64,000 nucleotides of DNA, from contig NZ_MKEK01000001.1 of assembly GCF_001752395.1 (NCBI RefSeq), positions 1,487,259-1,551,258 on the forward strand, read 5' to 3'. The notes under the pieces are model-generated. The model searched no databases. It saw only the letters and a program-made list of their open reading frames with translations, and was not told the DNA's origin. The stretch comes from Rheinheimera salexigens (GTDB lineage Bacteria > Pseudomonadota > Gammaproteobacteria > Enterobacterales > Alteromonadaceae). The position numbers and the translations under genes are program-made. Below are positions 53,523 to 64,000 of the stretch, piece by piece (the stretch's first letter is position 1; the number at the start of each line of letters is the position of its first letter).

Positions 53523-54218
53523 TTATACTAATTCTGCTAAGACTAGCTGGTCGTCTTGCAACTTAATGCAAGACGCTTTGCCCCAAAATTCACCTTGTAA
53601 GCTTTCACTTAACCAGTAATTACCCGCTATTGAAATAAGTTCAGCTTGCAAGTTGTAACAATAAATTCGTTTACTATTATCACCAGCGGCACCCGCTATG
53701 GCTTTACCGCGTAAAGTACCATAAATATGAATGTTACCATCGGCAATCACTTCGGCGCCGGCACCCACAGTACCTTTAATAATAAGATCTGCACCTTTTG
53801 CATAAATTTGTTGCCCAGAGCGCACTGCTTGTTCAACAATTTTACTGTCCATCGGAGCATTAGCTCCAGCTTCTACCGGCACTTCCTCTGGTTTAGAGAC
53901 CGTGGGTTTAGCTTCTTTACCTAATTGCAATGCCGCTAAACCGGCTTGTTGGGCCAGTTGCTTTAATTCGGCATTAGCACCACAAACGCCAACTAAAACT
54001 AGTTTTAACTCTGAAAACAGCTGTTTAATCGCATTAAAATCTGGCGCTTGCTGGCAATCTGTTACGTTAAGAATAATAGGAGCTTGATAAAAAAAAGCCG
54101 GTGCTTGCGCCAGCTTTTGGCTCAACTGCTGTTGCAAAGCGCTGACAGACAGCTCTTTATAAGAGAGTACTGATAGAGGGAATAAGCTACCTTTTAATTC
54201 TAACAATTGTTCTGACAT
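53523..54218 (-). CDS. minC: septum site-determining protein MinC
   Basis: A 231-residue inhibitor of FtsZ assembly. An N-terminal FtsZ-binding domain (to about residue 105) is joined by a variable linker (KPEEVPVEAGA) to a C-terminal beta-helix domain that binds MinD (GADLIIKGTVGAGAEVIADG, then NIHIYGTLRGKAIAGA). It is the first gene of minCDE, read from the AT-rich gap shared with ycgL. Confidence 0.95.
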   Translation of the reverse strand: MSEQLLELKGSLFPLSVLSYKELSVSALQQQLSQKLAQAPAFFYQAPIILNVTDCQQAPDFNAIKQLFSELKLVLVGVCGANAELKQLAQQAGLAALQLGKEAKPTVSKPEEVPVEAGANAPMDSKIVEQAVRSGQQIYAKGADLIIKGTVGAGAEVIADGNIHIYGTLRGKAIAGAAGDNSKRIYCYNLQAELISIAGNYWLSESLQGEFWGKASCIKLQDDQLVLAELV

Positions 54219-54238
54219 AACGGTTCTTAGCGCAGTTT

Positions 54239-54290
54239 TTATATAAAAGTATTATATAAAATATTATATAAAAGTTTCATCAGCTGAAAC
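54239..54290. repeat. AT-rich triple repeat and small inverted repeat between minC and ycgL
   Basis: TTATATAAAA occurs at 54239-54248, 54252-54261 and 54264-54273, spaced 13 and 12 bp. GTTTCA (54274-54279) then pairs with TGAAAC (54285-54290). This is in the divergent gap that must hold the minC promoter, whose -10 could be one of the repeats. Confidence 0.55.
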
Positions 54291-54394
54291 CTCGAATTTA
54301 TTCGCGTTGCCACACAGTTGCAGGTACGCAATATAGAGGCTTCATGTTATAGTTTAGGCCTTCGTTAAGCAAGGTTGGAACGTGGTTTTATTCT

Positions 54395-54673
54395 ATGCTA
54401 TGTGCGGTATATAAAAGTCTCAAAAAAGAGCAAACTTATCTTTATGTAGAGCGGCGTGACGACTTCAGTGCTGTGCCTGAAGCGTTATTAACTAGTTTTG
54501 GCCCGCCTAAATTAGTGACCATAATTAATCTAGCTTCACGGCAATATTTAGCTTTGGCAGATTTAGATAAAGTTAAACAACAGTTACAAAGCCAAGGTTT
54601 TTATTTACAAGTACCGCCACCGGTTGAAAACCTATTAACTAAACATAAAGCGCAGCAATTAACTGATAAATAG
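54395..54673 (+). CDS. ycgL: YcgL domain protein
   Basis: A 92-residue YcgL-fold protein with the family start CAVYKSLKKEQTYLYVERRD and the segment LARLRSQGFYLQ-like (here VKQQLQSQGFYLQVPPPVEN). The gene is divergent from minC, as it is in E. coli and Vibrio. Function unknown. Confidence 0.92.
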   Translation: MLCAVYKSLKKEQTYLYVERRDDFSAVPEALLTSFGPPKLVTIINLASRQYLALADLDKVKQQLQSQGFYLQVPPPVENLLTKHKAQQLTDK

Positions 54674-54798
54674 TACAGCGCACAGTGTTTCAAATCGAAG
54701 TGGTAGAACGCTAATAAAGCCAAGCAATGTTATTGCCCTTTATTAAAACAACGCATTAAGGCTAAGAATTTCTTAGGCCATGAATATTAGGAATCAAT

Positions 54799-55815
54799 AT
54801 GTTTAGAACCCTATTCTCAGTTGCTGCTTTGCTCAGCATGCCAGTGCTAGCCGAAGACGCTAAGCCAAGTTTTAGCGATTACACCACAGCATTAAAAGTT
54901 GAAGCCCAAAGCAAAGGCTATAAAAGCGAATTGTTAGACGAAGTATTTAGCTCGTTAACTTATCATGAGCGCATAGTATCTGCCGATAAGAGCCAACCAG
55001 AGTTTGTGGAAACACTGGATACGTATTTACCAAAACGGGTAAGTGAGATACGTATTTCTATGGCGCGAGAGCGCTATGAAAAATACTTACCAGAATTAAC
55101 TGAAATTGGTAAAAAATACGGCGTACATCCGCGGTTTATCGTTGCATTGTGGGGCTTAGAAAGTAGCTTTGGCCGTTTTATGGGCTCGTATTCAGTGCCA
55201 TCGGCATTGGTAACGCTGGCTTATGATGGTCGCAGGGAAACCTTTTTCAAAAAAGAGTTTTTTCACGCCTTAGATATTTTAGCTGACGGCCATATCAGCT
55301 TTGCTGATATGAAAGGGTCATGGGCAGGTGCTATGGGCCAAAGTCAGTTTATGCCCAGCTCGTTTATGGCCTATGCCCAAGATGGTGATGGCGATGGTAA
55401 AAAAGATATTTGGACCAATCAATTAGATGTATTTGCTTCTATAGCTAACTATTTAAAACAACAAGGATGGGATAGTGATAAAACCTGGGGCCGCGAAGTA
55501 TTATTGCCAAAAGACTTTGATGCCACTAACGCGATTGCTCGTGGTAGTTTAAAACGCAGTGAGTGGTTAGAGAGATGGCAGCAATCTGAGCGCAGCTTAA
55601 GCCAATGGCATGCCTTAGGGGTTAAACGATTAAATGGTACTGAATTACCGCAGCGCGATATTACAGCTGCTTTAATCTTTCCAGATGGTGAAAACGGTCG
55701 AGCCTTTTTAGCTTATGATAATTACAAAGTGCTTATGCATTGGAATAGATCTTATTACTTTGTTACTAGTGTCGGCTATTTAGCCGATTTAATCGTGGCT
55801 AAGGATCAAAACTAA
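54799..55815 (+). CDS. lytic murein transglycosylase (MltB family)
   Basis: A 338-residue exported transglycosylase with a signal peptide (LFSVAALLSMPVLAE). The MltB-type domain has the catalytic Glu in VALWGLESSFGRFMG, then WAGAMGQSQFMPSSFMAYAQ and GDGDGKKDIW. It lacks a lipobox Cys, so it is a soluble periplasmic form. The stop overlaps the next ATG by one base. Confidence 0.92.
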   Translation: MFRTLFSVAALLSMPVLAEDAKPSFSDYTTALKVEAQSKGYKSELLDEVFSSLTYHERIVSADKSQPEFVETLDTYLPKRVSEIRISMARERYEKYLPELTEIGKKYGVHPRFIVALWGLESSFGRFMGSYSVPSALVTLAYDGRRETFFKKEFFHALDILADGHISFADMKGSWAGAMGQSQFMPSSFMAYAQDGDGDGKKDIWTNQLDVFASIANYLKQQGWDSDKTWGREVLLPKDFDATNAIARGSLKRSEWLERWQQSERSLSQWHALGVKRLNGTELPQRDITAALIFPDGENGRAFLAYDNYKVLMHWNRSYYFVTSVGYLADLIVAKDQN

Positions 55816-56492
55816 TGTTGCCGTTAATGCATAAATATCAGCATCTACAACATGACGGGCAGATTATAGATTTACCCGTTGGTAAAGTGGTATGTATTGG
55901 CCAAAATTATCAAGACCATATTGCTGAAATGAGCAGCATTACGGCACCAGAAGCATTATTTTTTATTAAGCCTAGTACCGCCATTTGCCCAATAACGCCT
56001 TTTATCAGTATTCCAAGTGATCAAGGCGCTGTACATAATGAAATAGAGATAGCTGTTTTAATTAAATCTGAGCTTAAAAATGCCAATGAGCGCCAAGTTG
56101 CCGCAGCAATTTGGGGCTACAGTTTAGCTTTAGATTTAACCCTGCGGGATCGTCAAGCAGAGTTAAAAAAATTGGGTCGGCCATGGGAAATTGCTAAAGG
56201 CTTTGATAATGCATGTCCCGTCGCCGGTTTTATCGCTAGCAGCGATATTGCTGATGGCCAAAAGCTTAAATTCTCACTTCAGGTGAATGGTAATGCTAGA
56301 CAAACCGGTGATGCCAGCCATATGATCCGTACTATTACTGGCTTAATTAGCGAAATGTCTCAGCATTTTACGTTACAGCCAGGCGATATGGTGTTAACAG
56401 GTACACCTGCAGGCGTAGGACCTTTACATAAAGGTGATCAACTACAAGTGCAATTCGATGACTTTTTCACTCTACAAACACAGGTAAGTTAA
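55815..56492 (+). CDS. fumarylacetoacetate hydrolase family protein (YcgM-like)
   Basis: A 225-residue FAH-superfamily protein. It has KVVCIGQNYQDHIAEM, FFIKPSTAI, the metal ligand Glu pair in HNEIEIAVLI, and TGTPAGVGPL. Members split C-C bonds or decarboxylate acylpyruvates. The gene order with ycgN and ycgL is that of E. coli ycgLMN, which supports YcgM. Confidence 0.9.
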   Translation: MLPLMHKYQHLQHDGQIIDLPVGKVVCIGQNYQDHIAEMSSITAPEALFFIKPSTAICPITPFISIPSDQGAVHNEIEIAVLIKSELKNANERQVAAAIWGYSLALDLTLRDRQAELKKLGRPWEIAKGFDNACPVAGFIASSDIADGQKLKFSLQVNGNARQTGDASHMIRTITGLISEMSQHFTLQPGDMVLTGTPAGVGPLHKGDQLQVQFDDFFTLQTQVS

Positions 56493-56494
56493 AC

Positions 56495-56989
56495 ATGGCG
56501 TTAGCCGAGAAATATTGGGAACATAAATCGCTGGCAGAAATGAATAGCGAAGAATGGGAAGCCTTATGTGATGGCTGCGGTAAATGCTGCCTAAATAAGT
56601 TTATTGAAGATGATGATGAAGCAGGGCCAACTGATGTGCTACATGCTAATGAGCAAGTGCACTTTACAAATATTGCCTGTCGCTATTTAAATAGCCAGGC
56701 TTGTGAATGCACAGAATATGCTCAGCGCACGGTATTAGTGCCAGATTGTATTGCATTAACTAAAGAAAATTTAAAAGACATATTCTTTATGCCAACGAGT
56801 TGTGCCTACCGTCGTTTACACGAAGGTAGAGGATTACCGCATTGGCATCCATTGTTAAATGATGGCAAAAAAAGTTTAATGCATAAAAAGCAAATGTCGG
56901 TACGTAATAAAAGCATTAGCGAGTTAAAAGTCGATATGAATGACTTTGAAGACTATATAGTGCGTTGGCCACTTAACGATATAGATTAG
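56495..56989 (+). CDS. ycgN: YcgN/UPF0260 family cysteine-cluster protein
   Basis: A 164-residue protein with eight conserved cysteines, including LCDGCGKCCLNKF and CRYLNSQACEC. The Cys pattern suggests an iron-sulfur or zinc site. Function is not established. It follows the FAH-family gene after two bases. Confidence 0.93.
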   Translation: MALAEKYWEHKSLAEMNSEEWEALCDGCGKCCLNKFIEDDDEAGPTDVLHANEQVHFTNIACRYLNSQACECTEYAQRTVLVPDCIALTKENLKDIFFMPTSCAYRRLHEGRGLPHWHPLLNDGKKSLMHKKQMSVRNKSISELKVDMNDFEDYIVRWPLNDID

Positions 56990-57009
56990 TCTTAGCTTGC
57001 GAGGTATTA

Positions 57010-57630
57010 GTGTCGCTTCTTGAATCGATTCAACAAATAACCCAACACTTTAGTCCAGCCACTATTCAGTTTTTGTTTAGCTTATTGTCGATTGGCTTAT
57101 ATTTTGTGTTTAGCCGACGTTTACTACCGGTTTTATATCAGCTGATTGCGCATAGTCGGCTTAAAGATGACATGAATAAACGTGCTGTCGTCGTGATGCA
57201 CATTTTGTTAATGATAGTGCTTATCATTGTTCTGAGTGTGGTTTGGGGCTTAGATATTCGCGGCTTATTAGTACTGGCTTCGTCGGTTATAGCTATCGTC
57301 GGTGTGGCGTTATTTGCCAGTTGGTCGTTGCTAAGTAATATAACCGCATTTTTTATTTTATTAGGCCATAAAGCCTATTCGCAAGGTGCTGAAGTACGGG
57401 TAGTGGATGGGGCTAATTACATTGATGGTCGCATAGTTGAAATTAATTTATTTAGTACCGTATTAAAAACAGAAAATAATGAATTAGTGGTTTATCCCAA
57501 TAACCTAATCGTCTCACGGCCGGTTATTGTACTGCCGAATAAAAGCCGTAAAATTTCTACCCAACATAAAGTGGTAGAGAAAGCGCAAAAATGGCGGCGT
57601 AAAGTGCTGATAAATCAGAAAAATGATTAA
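57010..57630 (+). CDS. MscS-like mechanosensitive channel family protein
   Basis: A 206-residue membrane protein with three or four hydrophobic segments followed by an MscS-type beta domain (LLGHKAYSQGAEVRVVDGAN, then IDGRIVEINLFSTVLKTEN and YPNNLIVSRPVIV). It is short, lacking the C-terminal cage of large MscS, so its role as a channel is inferred. The start is GTG, after GAGG. Confidence 0.85.
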   Translation: MSLLESIQQITQHFSPATIQFLFSLLSIGLYFVFSRRLLPVLYQLIAHSRLKDDMNKRAVVVMHILLMIVLIIVLSVVWGLDIRGLLVLASSVIAIVGVALFASWSLLSNITAFFILLGHKAYSQGAEVRVVDGANYIDGRIVEINLFSTVLKTENNELVVYPNNLIVSRPVIVLPNKSRKISTQHKVVEKAQKWRRKVLINQKND

Positions 57631-57710
57631 TTTTACTGATAGCAGTACTTTTAGCAATCTGCTACATTTAGCCAAGTTGGCAAAACAATAATAATTAATG
57701 CTTAGCTAAA

Positions 57711-60700
57711 ATGCGCTTAAAACATATAAAACTTTCTGGGTTTAAGTCCTTTGTGGACTTAACCACAGTGCCCTTTATGCAGCAAATGACTGCTGTAGTA
57801 GGGCCTAATGGCTGCGGTAAATCTAACGTTATCGACGCGGTGCGTTGGGTGCTGGGTGAAAGTTCAGCTAAAAACCTGCGTGGCGATGCCATGACAGATG
57901 TTATTTTTAATGGTTCATCGCAGCGAAAGCCGGTATCACAAGCCTCTGTCGAATTATTATTTGAAAACACTCAAGGTCATATTAACGGCAATTTAGCCGA
58001 TCGTAGCGAAATTGCCGTTAAGCGTATTGTTACCCGTGATGCCCAATCCACTTACTATCTTAATGGCACTAAATGTCGCCGTCGTGATATTACCGATATT
58101 TTTCTCGGTACCGGCTTAGGTCCGCGTAGTTATGCCATTATTGAACAAGGTATGATTTCACGCTTAATCGAATCTAAACCACAAGAGTTACGGGTTTTTA
58201 TTGAAGAAGCCGCCGGTATATCTAAATATAAAGAACGTCGCCGTGATACTGAAAACCGCATTAAACGCACCCGCGAAAACTTAGCGCGCTTAAGTGATAT
58301 TCGAGATGAACTGGCTAAAAACATAGAAAAATTAAAACGCCAAGCTACATCTGCACAACGCTATAAAGAACTTAAAGCCCAAGAGCGCAAGCTTAAAGCA
58401 GAACTAACCAGCATCAAATGGCTGAGCTATAACACCCGATTAGAGCAACTAGAGCTCCAGCTTAGCCAACAAACCACCGAACTAGAAAAGTATCATGCTG
58501 ATCAAAGCAGTGAGCAACGTCAACTCGTCGCCTTAAAAGAGCAAGCTTTACAATCACGGCAAAAATTTGAACAATTACAAGCCAGCTTTTATCAATTAGG
58601 CAGCGTTATTACGCGATTAGAGCAGCAAATCTTACATCAACGCCAGCAGCAGCAGCAGCTCAGTCAACAGCTGTTGCAAGCCGAGCAAAGCTTACAACAA
58701 AGCGATAGCTTTATGGCTAGTGAGCAGCAGCAATACCAGCAGGTATCACTGCAAATAGCAGAAGATGAACCCGAAATCGCCATGCTGGATCAGCAACTGA
58801 TTGAGTTAGAGCTGCAATTAGCATCGCTAGAGCAACAACAACTTAATGCGCAACAAGCTTATCAGCAATGGCAGCAACAACAGTTTCAATTGCAAAAGCA
58901 GCAACAACAATTAAGTATGCAGCTGCAAAACCAGCAACAACTGCAACAGCAATTAAATCAACAACAGCTGCAATTGCAACAGGATATTACCCAGTTAGCG
59001 ATAACACCGTTAGTCGAGCAATGTCAGCAGCAACAGCAACAGCTTGAATTAGCTGAACAACATTATCTGCAACAACAAGTGCAATATGCTGCTATCGAAC
59101 AAGAAGTATCGCAGCAAACTGAGTTGTTGCAGCAGGTTAAACAACAGTTGCAACAACAAACTATGCTAAGGCAGAGTTTACAACTAGAGCAGCAACGCTT
59201 AACCCAACAGCAGCAACAACAAGATAACCAACAGCAGCAACTATTGCGCCAGTTAGAAGTCAAACCAGGCTGGGCATTGGCTGTCACTATGGTGCTAGGA
59301 AAATTACAGCACGCTAATGTTGTAGCCGATGCTGATTCTAAATCTACTCAGAGCCAAGAAAGCTTTGTGCGTGCTGCAACAGCGATTGCTACAAACTCTG
59401 CAACTGAAAACTGTTTAAGCAGTGTTATTGTCAGCGGTGTCTATCCACAAAGCTTTGATCAAGTGTTATTGGCTAGAAATGCAGCAGACGCCTATGCACT
59501 TCAGTCTTCGTTAAGCTTGGGGCAGTCTATTATAAGCGCTGATGGTGTTTGGCTGGGAACTAACTGGGGGCTATATGCGGGCGCTGAGCAAGATAATTAC
59601 TTGCAAATTTCAGAGCGTCTTACTGAATTAAAGCCACAACTTAATACTGCTGAGTTATCTTTTCAGCAAGCTGAAGCTGGCATGCTAAAGCAACAACAGC
59701 AATTAACGCTGTTAACGGAAAAGCAGCGATTACAACAGCAGCAACTCAGCACAGCTCAGCAGCAGATGCATCAGCAACAAACGACGCTACTGTTAGCAAA
59801 GCAAGCCTTACAGCAAGCTGAAAAACAATACGCGAAGTTAGTCAGTGACAGTGAAGCTATGGCGTTAAACCACGCTGTACTACTGGAGAAAGTTGCAGAA
59901 TATAAAACACAGTTAGCGTTGTGTGAAGCGCAATTGCTAACGCATGAACAGCAGCAACAGCAATTAACAGAGCAGCAACAGCAGTATCAGCATAAGTTAA
60001 CCCAGCATAAAGCTCACTATGAGCAAAAACGTCAGCAGCATCAGCAGTTAGTGTTGCAATGTAAGATGAGTCAGCAGCAACAGCAGACGTTAGCCCTAAG
60101 TCTGCAGCGAGCTAAGCAACAGCAGCAGCAGTTGCATGAGCAAGTGGTGCAGTTTAAGCTGAAGTTACAGCAAGATGATGAGCCCGAATTATTATTGCAA
60201 GAACAGTTGCAGCAAACATTGTTAACGCTGGAACAGGCAGAGCAGGATATGCACCGCCAACAAGATATCGTGTCTGAACTAGAACAGCGAATTCGCCAAC
60301 TAGAGCAAGGCCAGCAGGGTATTGAGCAATTAGTGCAAAATAAACGTGCTGGGTTAGAGGCTTTACGAGTAGAAGCTGAAGGTTATCGGGTTCGGGCTAA
60401 TAATATGTTGGAGCAATTAGCACAACAACAAGCTAATATAAAGCAAGTATTGGCAGAATTAGTATCACAAGCGGATGAAGCGCATTGGCAGCAGCAATTA
60501 GAGTTGACTACTGAAGCCATTCAGCGCCTTGGAGCAATTAATTTAGCTGCGATTGATGAATATGAGCAACAAGCTGAGCGCAAAAATTATCTTGATGCCC
60601 AAAATGACGATTTACATGCAGCGATGGAAACATTAGAAACTGCTATACGTAAAATAGATAAAGAAACTCGGCAAAAGTTTAAGCAAACTTTTGATCAGGT

Positions 60701-61146
60701 AAACGAAGGTTTAAAAAGTTTGTTTCCCAAAGTATTTGGCGGTGGTAGTGCTTATTTAGCGTTGACCGAAGACGATTTGCTGGAAACGGGGGTCAGCATT
60801 ATGGCGCGCCCGCCAGGGAAAAAAAAACAGTACAATACATTTATTATCCGGTGGTGAAAAAGCGCTAACCGCTTTATCATTAGTGTTTTCGATATTTAAG
60901 CTTAATCCAGCGCCGTTTTGTATGTTAGATGAGGTTGATGCCCCATTAGATGATGCTAACGTCGGACGGTTTTGTAATTTGGTGCGAGAAATGTCAGAAA
61001 CAGTACAATTTATTTATATTAGCCACAATAAAATTGCTATGGAAATGGCGACACAGTTAATGGGCGTGACCATGCAAGAGCCTGGCGTGTCACGCGTCGT
61101 GGCTGTGGATGTGGACGATGCTGTTAAAATGACAACAGCTTCCTAG
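57711..61146 (+). CDS. smc: chromosome partition protein Smc (frameshifted at about 60820)
   Basis: The SMC ATPase that organises and segregates the chromosome. The N-terminal part (57711-60857) has Walker [12 protein letters not shown], long coiled-coil arms very rich in Gln, and a hinge around residues 500-650. The frame then closes early. The C-terminal ATPase part ([14 protein letters not shown], Walker [14 protein letters not shown]) continues in the next frame to 61146. Nine A at 60819-60827 (GGG then A9 then CAG) need to be eight to join the two frames; the result is then about 1144 residues. This may be a sequencing error, a real mutation, or a run read through by polymerase slippage. 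Upstream of zipA and ligA as usual. Confidence 0.93.
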
Positions 61147-61160
61147 ACAAAGGTAATCTA

Positions 61161-62078
61161 ATGAGTGATTTTCGTATAGTATTAATTATCATTGGTGCGT
61201 TAGTGTTAACAGCCTTGCTAGTGCATGGTCTGTGGACGGTGCGTAAGAATAGCGGCCAACCTAAGCATCGCTATTATGATGAAAGCAAGCAACCTGATGA
61301 AGCACTGCCTACTAAAACCGAAGGCTTTGATGAGTTAGGACTGGGTGAAGTAAGAGTGGTTAGGCAAGGTGCTCAAAAGAGCAGTGCTAAAGTGCCGGCC
61401 AATTCAGCTTTATCAACACCCGCTATGGCTAGACCAACAGCGACTCAGCCTATAACGGCTAGGCCTGTAACCGCTAGGCCAGAACAGCAAACAGAATTAG
61501 CTTTTACTGCTAACGAAGAGCCTGAGCTGAATTTTTCCGCTTTAGCCGAAGATGATCAGTCAAGTTTGCCGCTAGATGATACTGGGTACCAGCAAGATGA
61601 CTCTGGGTACCTGCAGGATGATACTGATGAAAAAAATACGCTGTCTCAGCCAAGTGAAGTATTAATTTTATATGTGTTATTGGCTGAAAATGAAGAAATT
61701 AAAGGTGAAGACCTATTAAGTACATTACTGACTCTGGGCTTTAAATACGGTGATATGGATATTTTTCATCGTCACACCGATAGCTCAGGTTCTGGCGAAG
61801 TATTATTTAGTTTGGCCAATATGTTTAATCCAGGCACCTTCGATTTAGATAACATGGACAAACTTAACACCCGAGGTGTTAGTTTATTTATGACATTGCC
61901 AGGCCCTGGCGATGCGTTGCAAAACTTTAACTTAATGCATAATGCAGCCAAAAAATTGGCCAGCGAGTTTTCAGGCCAAGTATTAGATGGTCAACGCAGC
62001 GTGCTAACCGTACAAACTGTGCGCCATTATGTCGATAAAATACGTGAGTTTCAGCGTCAAAAGTTGATCCATGGTTAA
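61161..62078 (+). CDS. zipA: cell division protein ZipA
   Basis: A 305-residue inner membrane protein that tethers FtsZ. An N-terminal membrane helix (FRIVLIIIGALVLTALLVHG) is followed by a charged, Pro- and Gln-rich linker with short repeats (ITARPVTARPEQ; DDTGYQQDDSGYLQDDTDE), and a C-terminal FtsZ-binding domain from about residue 165 (SEVLILYVLLAENEEIKGE). It lies between smc and ligA. Confidence 0.95.
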   Translation: MSDFRIVLIIIGALVLTALLVHGLWTVRKNSGQPKHRYYDESKQPDEALPTKTEGFDELGLGEVRVVRQGAQKSSAKVPANSALSTPAMARPTATQPITARPVTARPEQQTELAFTANEEPELNFSALAEDDQSSLPLDDTGYQQDDSGYLQDDTDEKNTLSQPSEVLILYVLLAENEEIKGEDLLSTLLTLGFKYGDMDIFHRHTDSSGSGEVLFSLANMFNPGTFDLDNMDKLNTRGVSLFMTLPGPGDALQNFNLMHNAAKKLASEFSGQVLDGQRSVLTVQTVRHYVDKIREFQRQKLIHG

Positions 62079-62108
62079 CCGTTAATCACTGCTGCTAGCC
62101 TTATGAAT

Positions 62109-62138
62109 AAAACGGCAGGTTATTTCCCTGCCGTTTTT
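62109..62138 (+). terminator. intrinsic terminator after zipA
   Basis: AAAACGGCAGG (62109-62119) and CCTGCCGTTTT (62127-62137) form an 11-bp stem with a 7-base loop, then a T-run. It separates smc-zipA from ligA. Confidence 0.9.
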
Positions 62139-62157
62139 GTTAGGTTAATATCAGTGA

Positions 62158-64000
<1,843 letters not shown>

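Noticed and set aside
54762..54779. Small inverted repeat CTAAGAATTTCTTAG before the MltB-type gene
   Set aside because: Only seven pairs in an AT-rich region; expected by chance.
60883..61146. Separate small gene for an ABC-type ATPase
   Set aside because: Its sequence is the C-terminal ATPase part of Smc, joined by a one-base shift at the A9 run.

Overview
The window is ordinary chromosomal DNA of a gammaproteobacterium. The gene set and order suggest Alteromonadales, something close to Rheinheimera or Alishewanella (inference). The support is the yggS-yggT-yggU-rdgB-hemW block next to pilT/pilU, a complete his operon with a histidine attenuator, minCDE beside ycgL, fadD-rnd, smc-zipA-ligA, and DUF2982, DUF4426, DUF2878 and DUF4397 proteins. 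By eye the base composition is AT-leaning. I see no rRNA, tRNA, insertion sequence, prophage or CRISPR array.

Layout. 1-2.1 kb: the end of a BtuB-like TonB-dependent receptor, two copies of a structured repeat, and msrA. 2.2-6.4 kb: an RND efflux pump and its adaptor. 6.6-10.3 kb: DUF2982, an unknown small protein, a FapA/DUF342 protein and a YggN-like protein. 10.3-12.7 kb: the magnesium transporters corA and mgtE in tandem. 12.8-14.7 kb: an FTR1 iron permease fused to cytochrome c, behind a Fur-box-like site. 14.8-20.2 kb: a chemoreceptor, a DUF885 lipoprotein and hemW. 20.2-20.7 kb: three more copies of the structured repeat. 20.7-26.5 kb: the rdgB-yggU-yggT-proC-yggS operon divergent from pilT-pilU. 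26.5-31.1 kb: a lytic transglycosylase, rhtA, a CBS protein and an S46 peptidase. 31.3-38.7 kb: the his operon (hisL, hisGDCBHAF, hisIE) on the minus strand. 39-45.3 kb: an M24 peptidase, yoaA, tsaB, small proteins, an SDR, DUF2878 and a gutted chalcone-isomerase-like gene. 45.3-52.4 kb: alkaline phosphatase, a COG4798 methyltransferase, fadD, rnd and a DUF4397 lipoprotein. 52.4-57.6 kb: minCDE, ycgL, an MltB-type transglycosylase, a FAH-family hydrolase, ycgN and an MscS-like channel. 57.7-64 kb: smc with a one-base frameshift in a nine-A run, zipA, and ligA running off the end.

The most unusual signal is a repeat family with five copies in two loci. Each copy has an exactly 99-nt core with paired ends that co-vary between copies. 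The cores are separated by arrays of 7-bp tandem repeats, and spacing between copies changes in whole multiples of 7. In both loci the same strand of the element lies downstream of a stop codon in the direction of transcription. Most of the imperfect pairs are G.U wobbles on that strand, so a transcribed structured RNA is plausible. Other points of note are the smc frameshift, the internally deleted chalcone-isomerase-like gene, a 12-bp hairpin covering the ribosome binding site of the SDR gene, and the his leader peptide.
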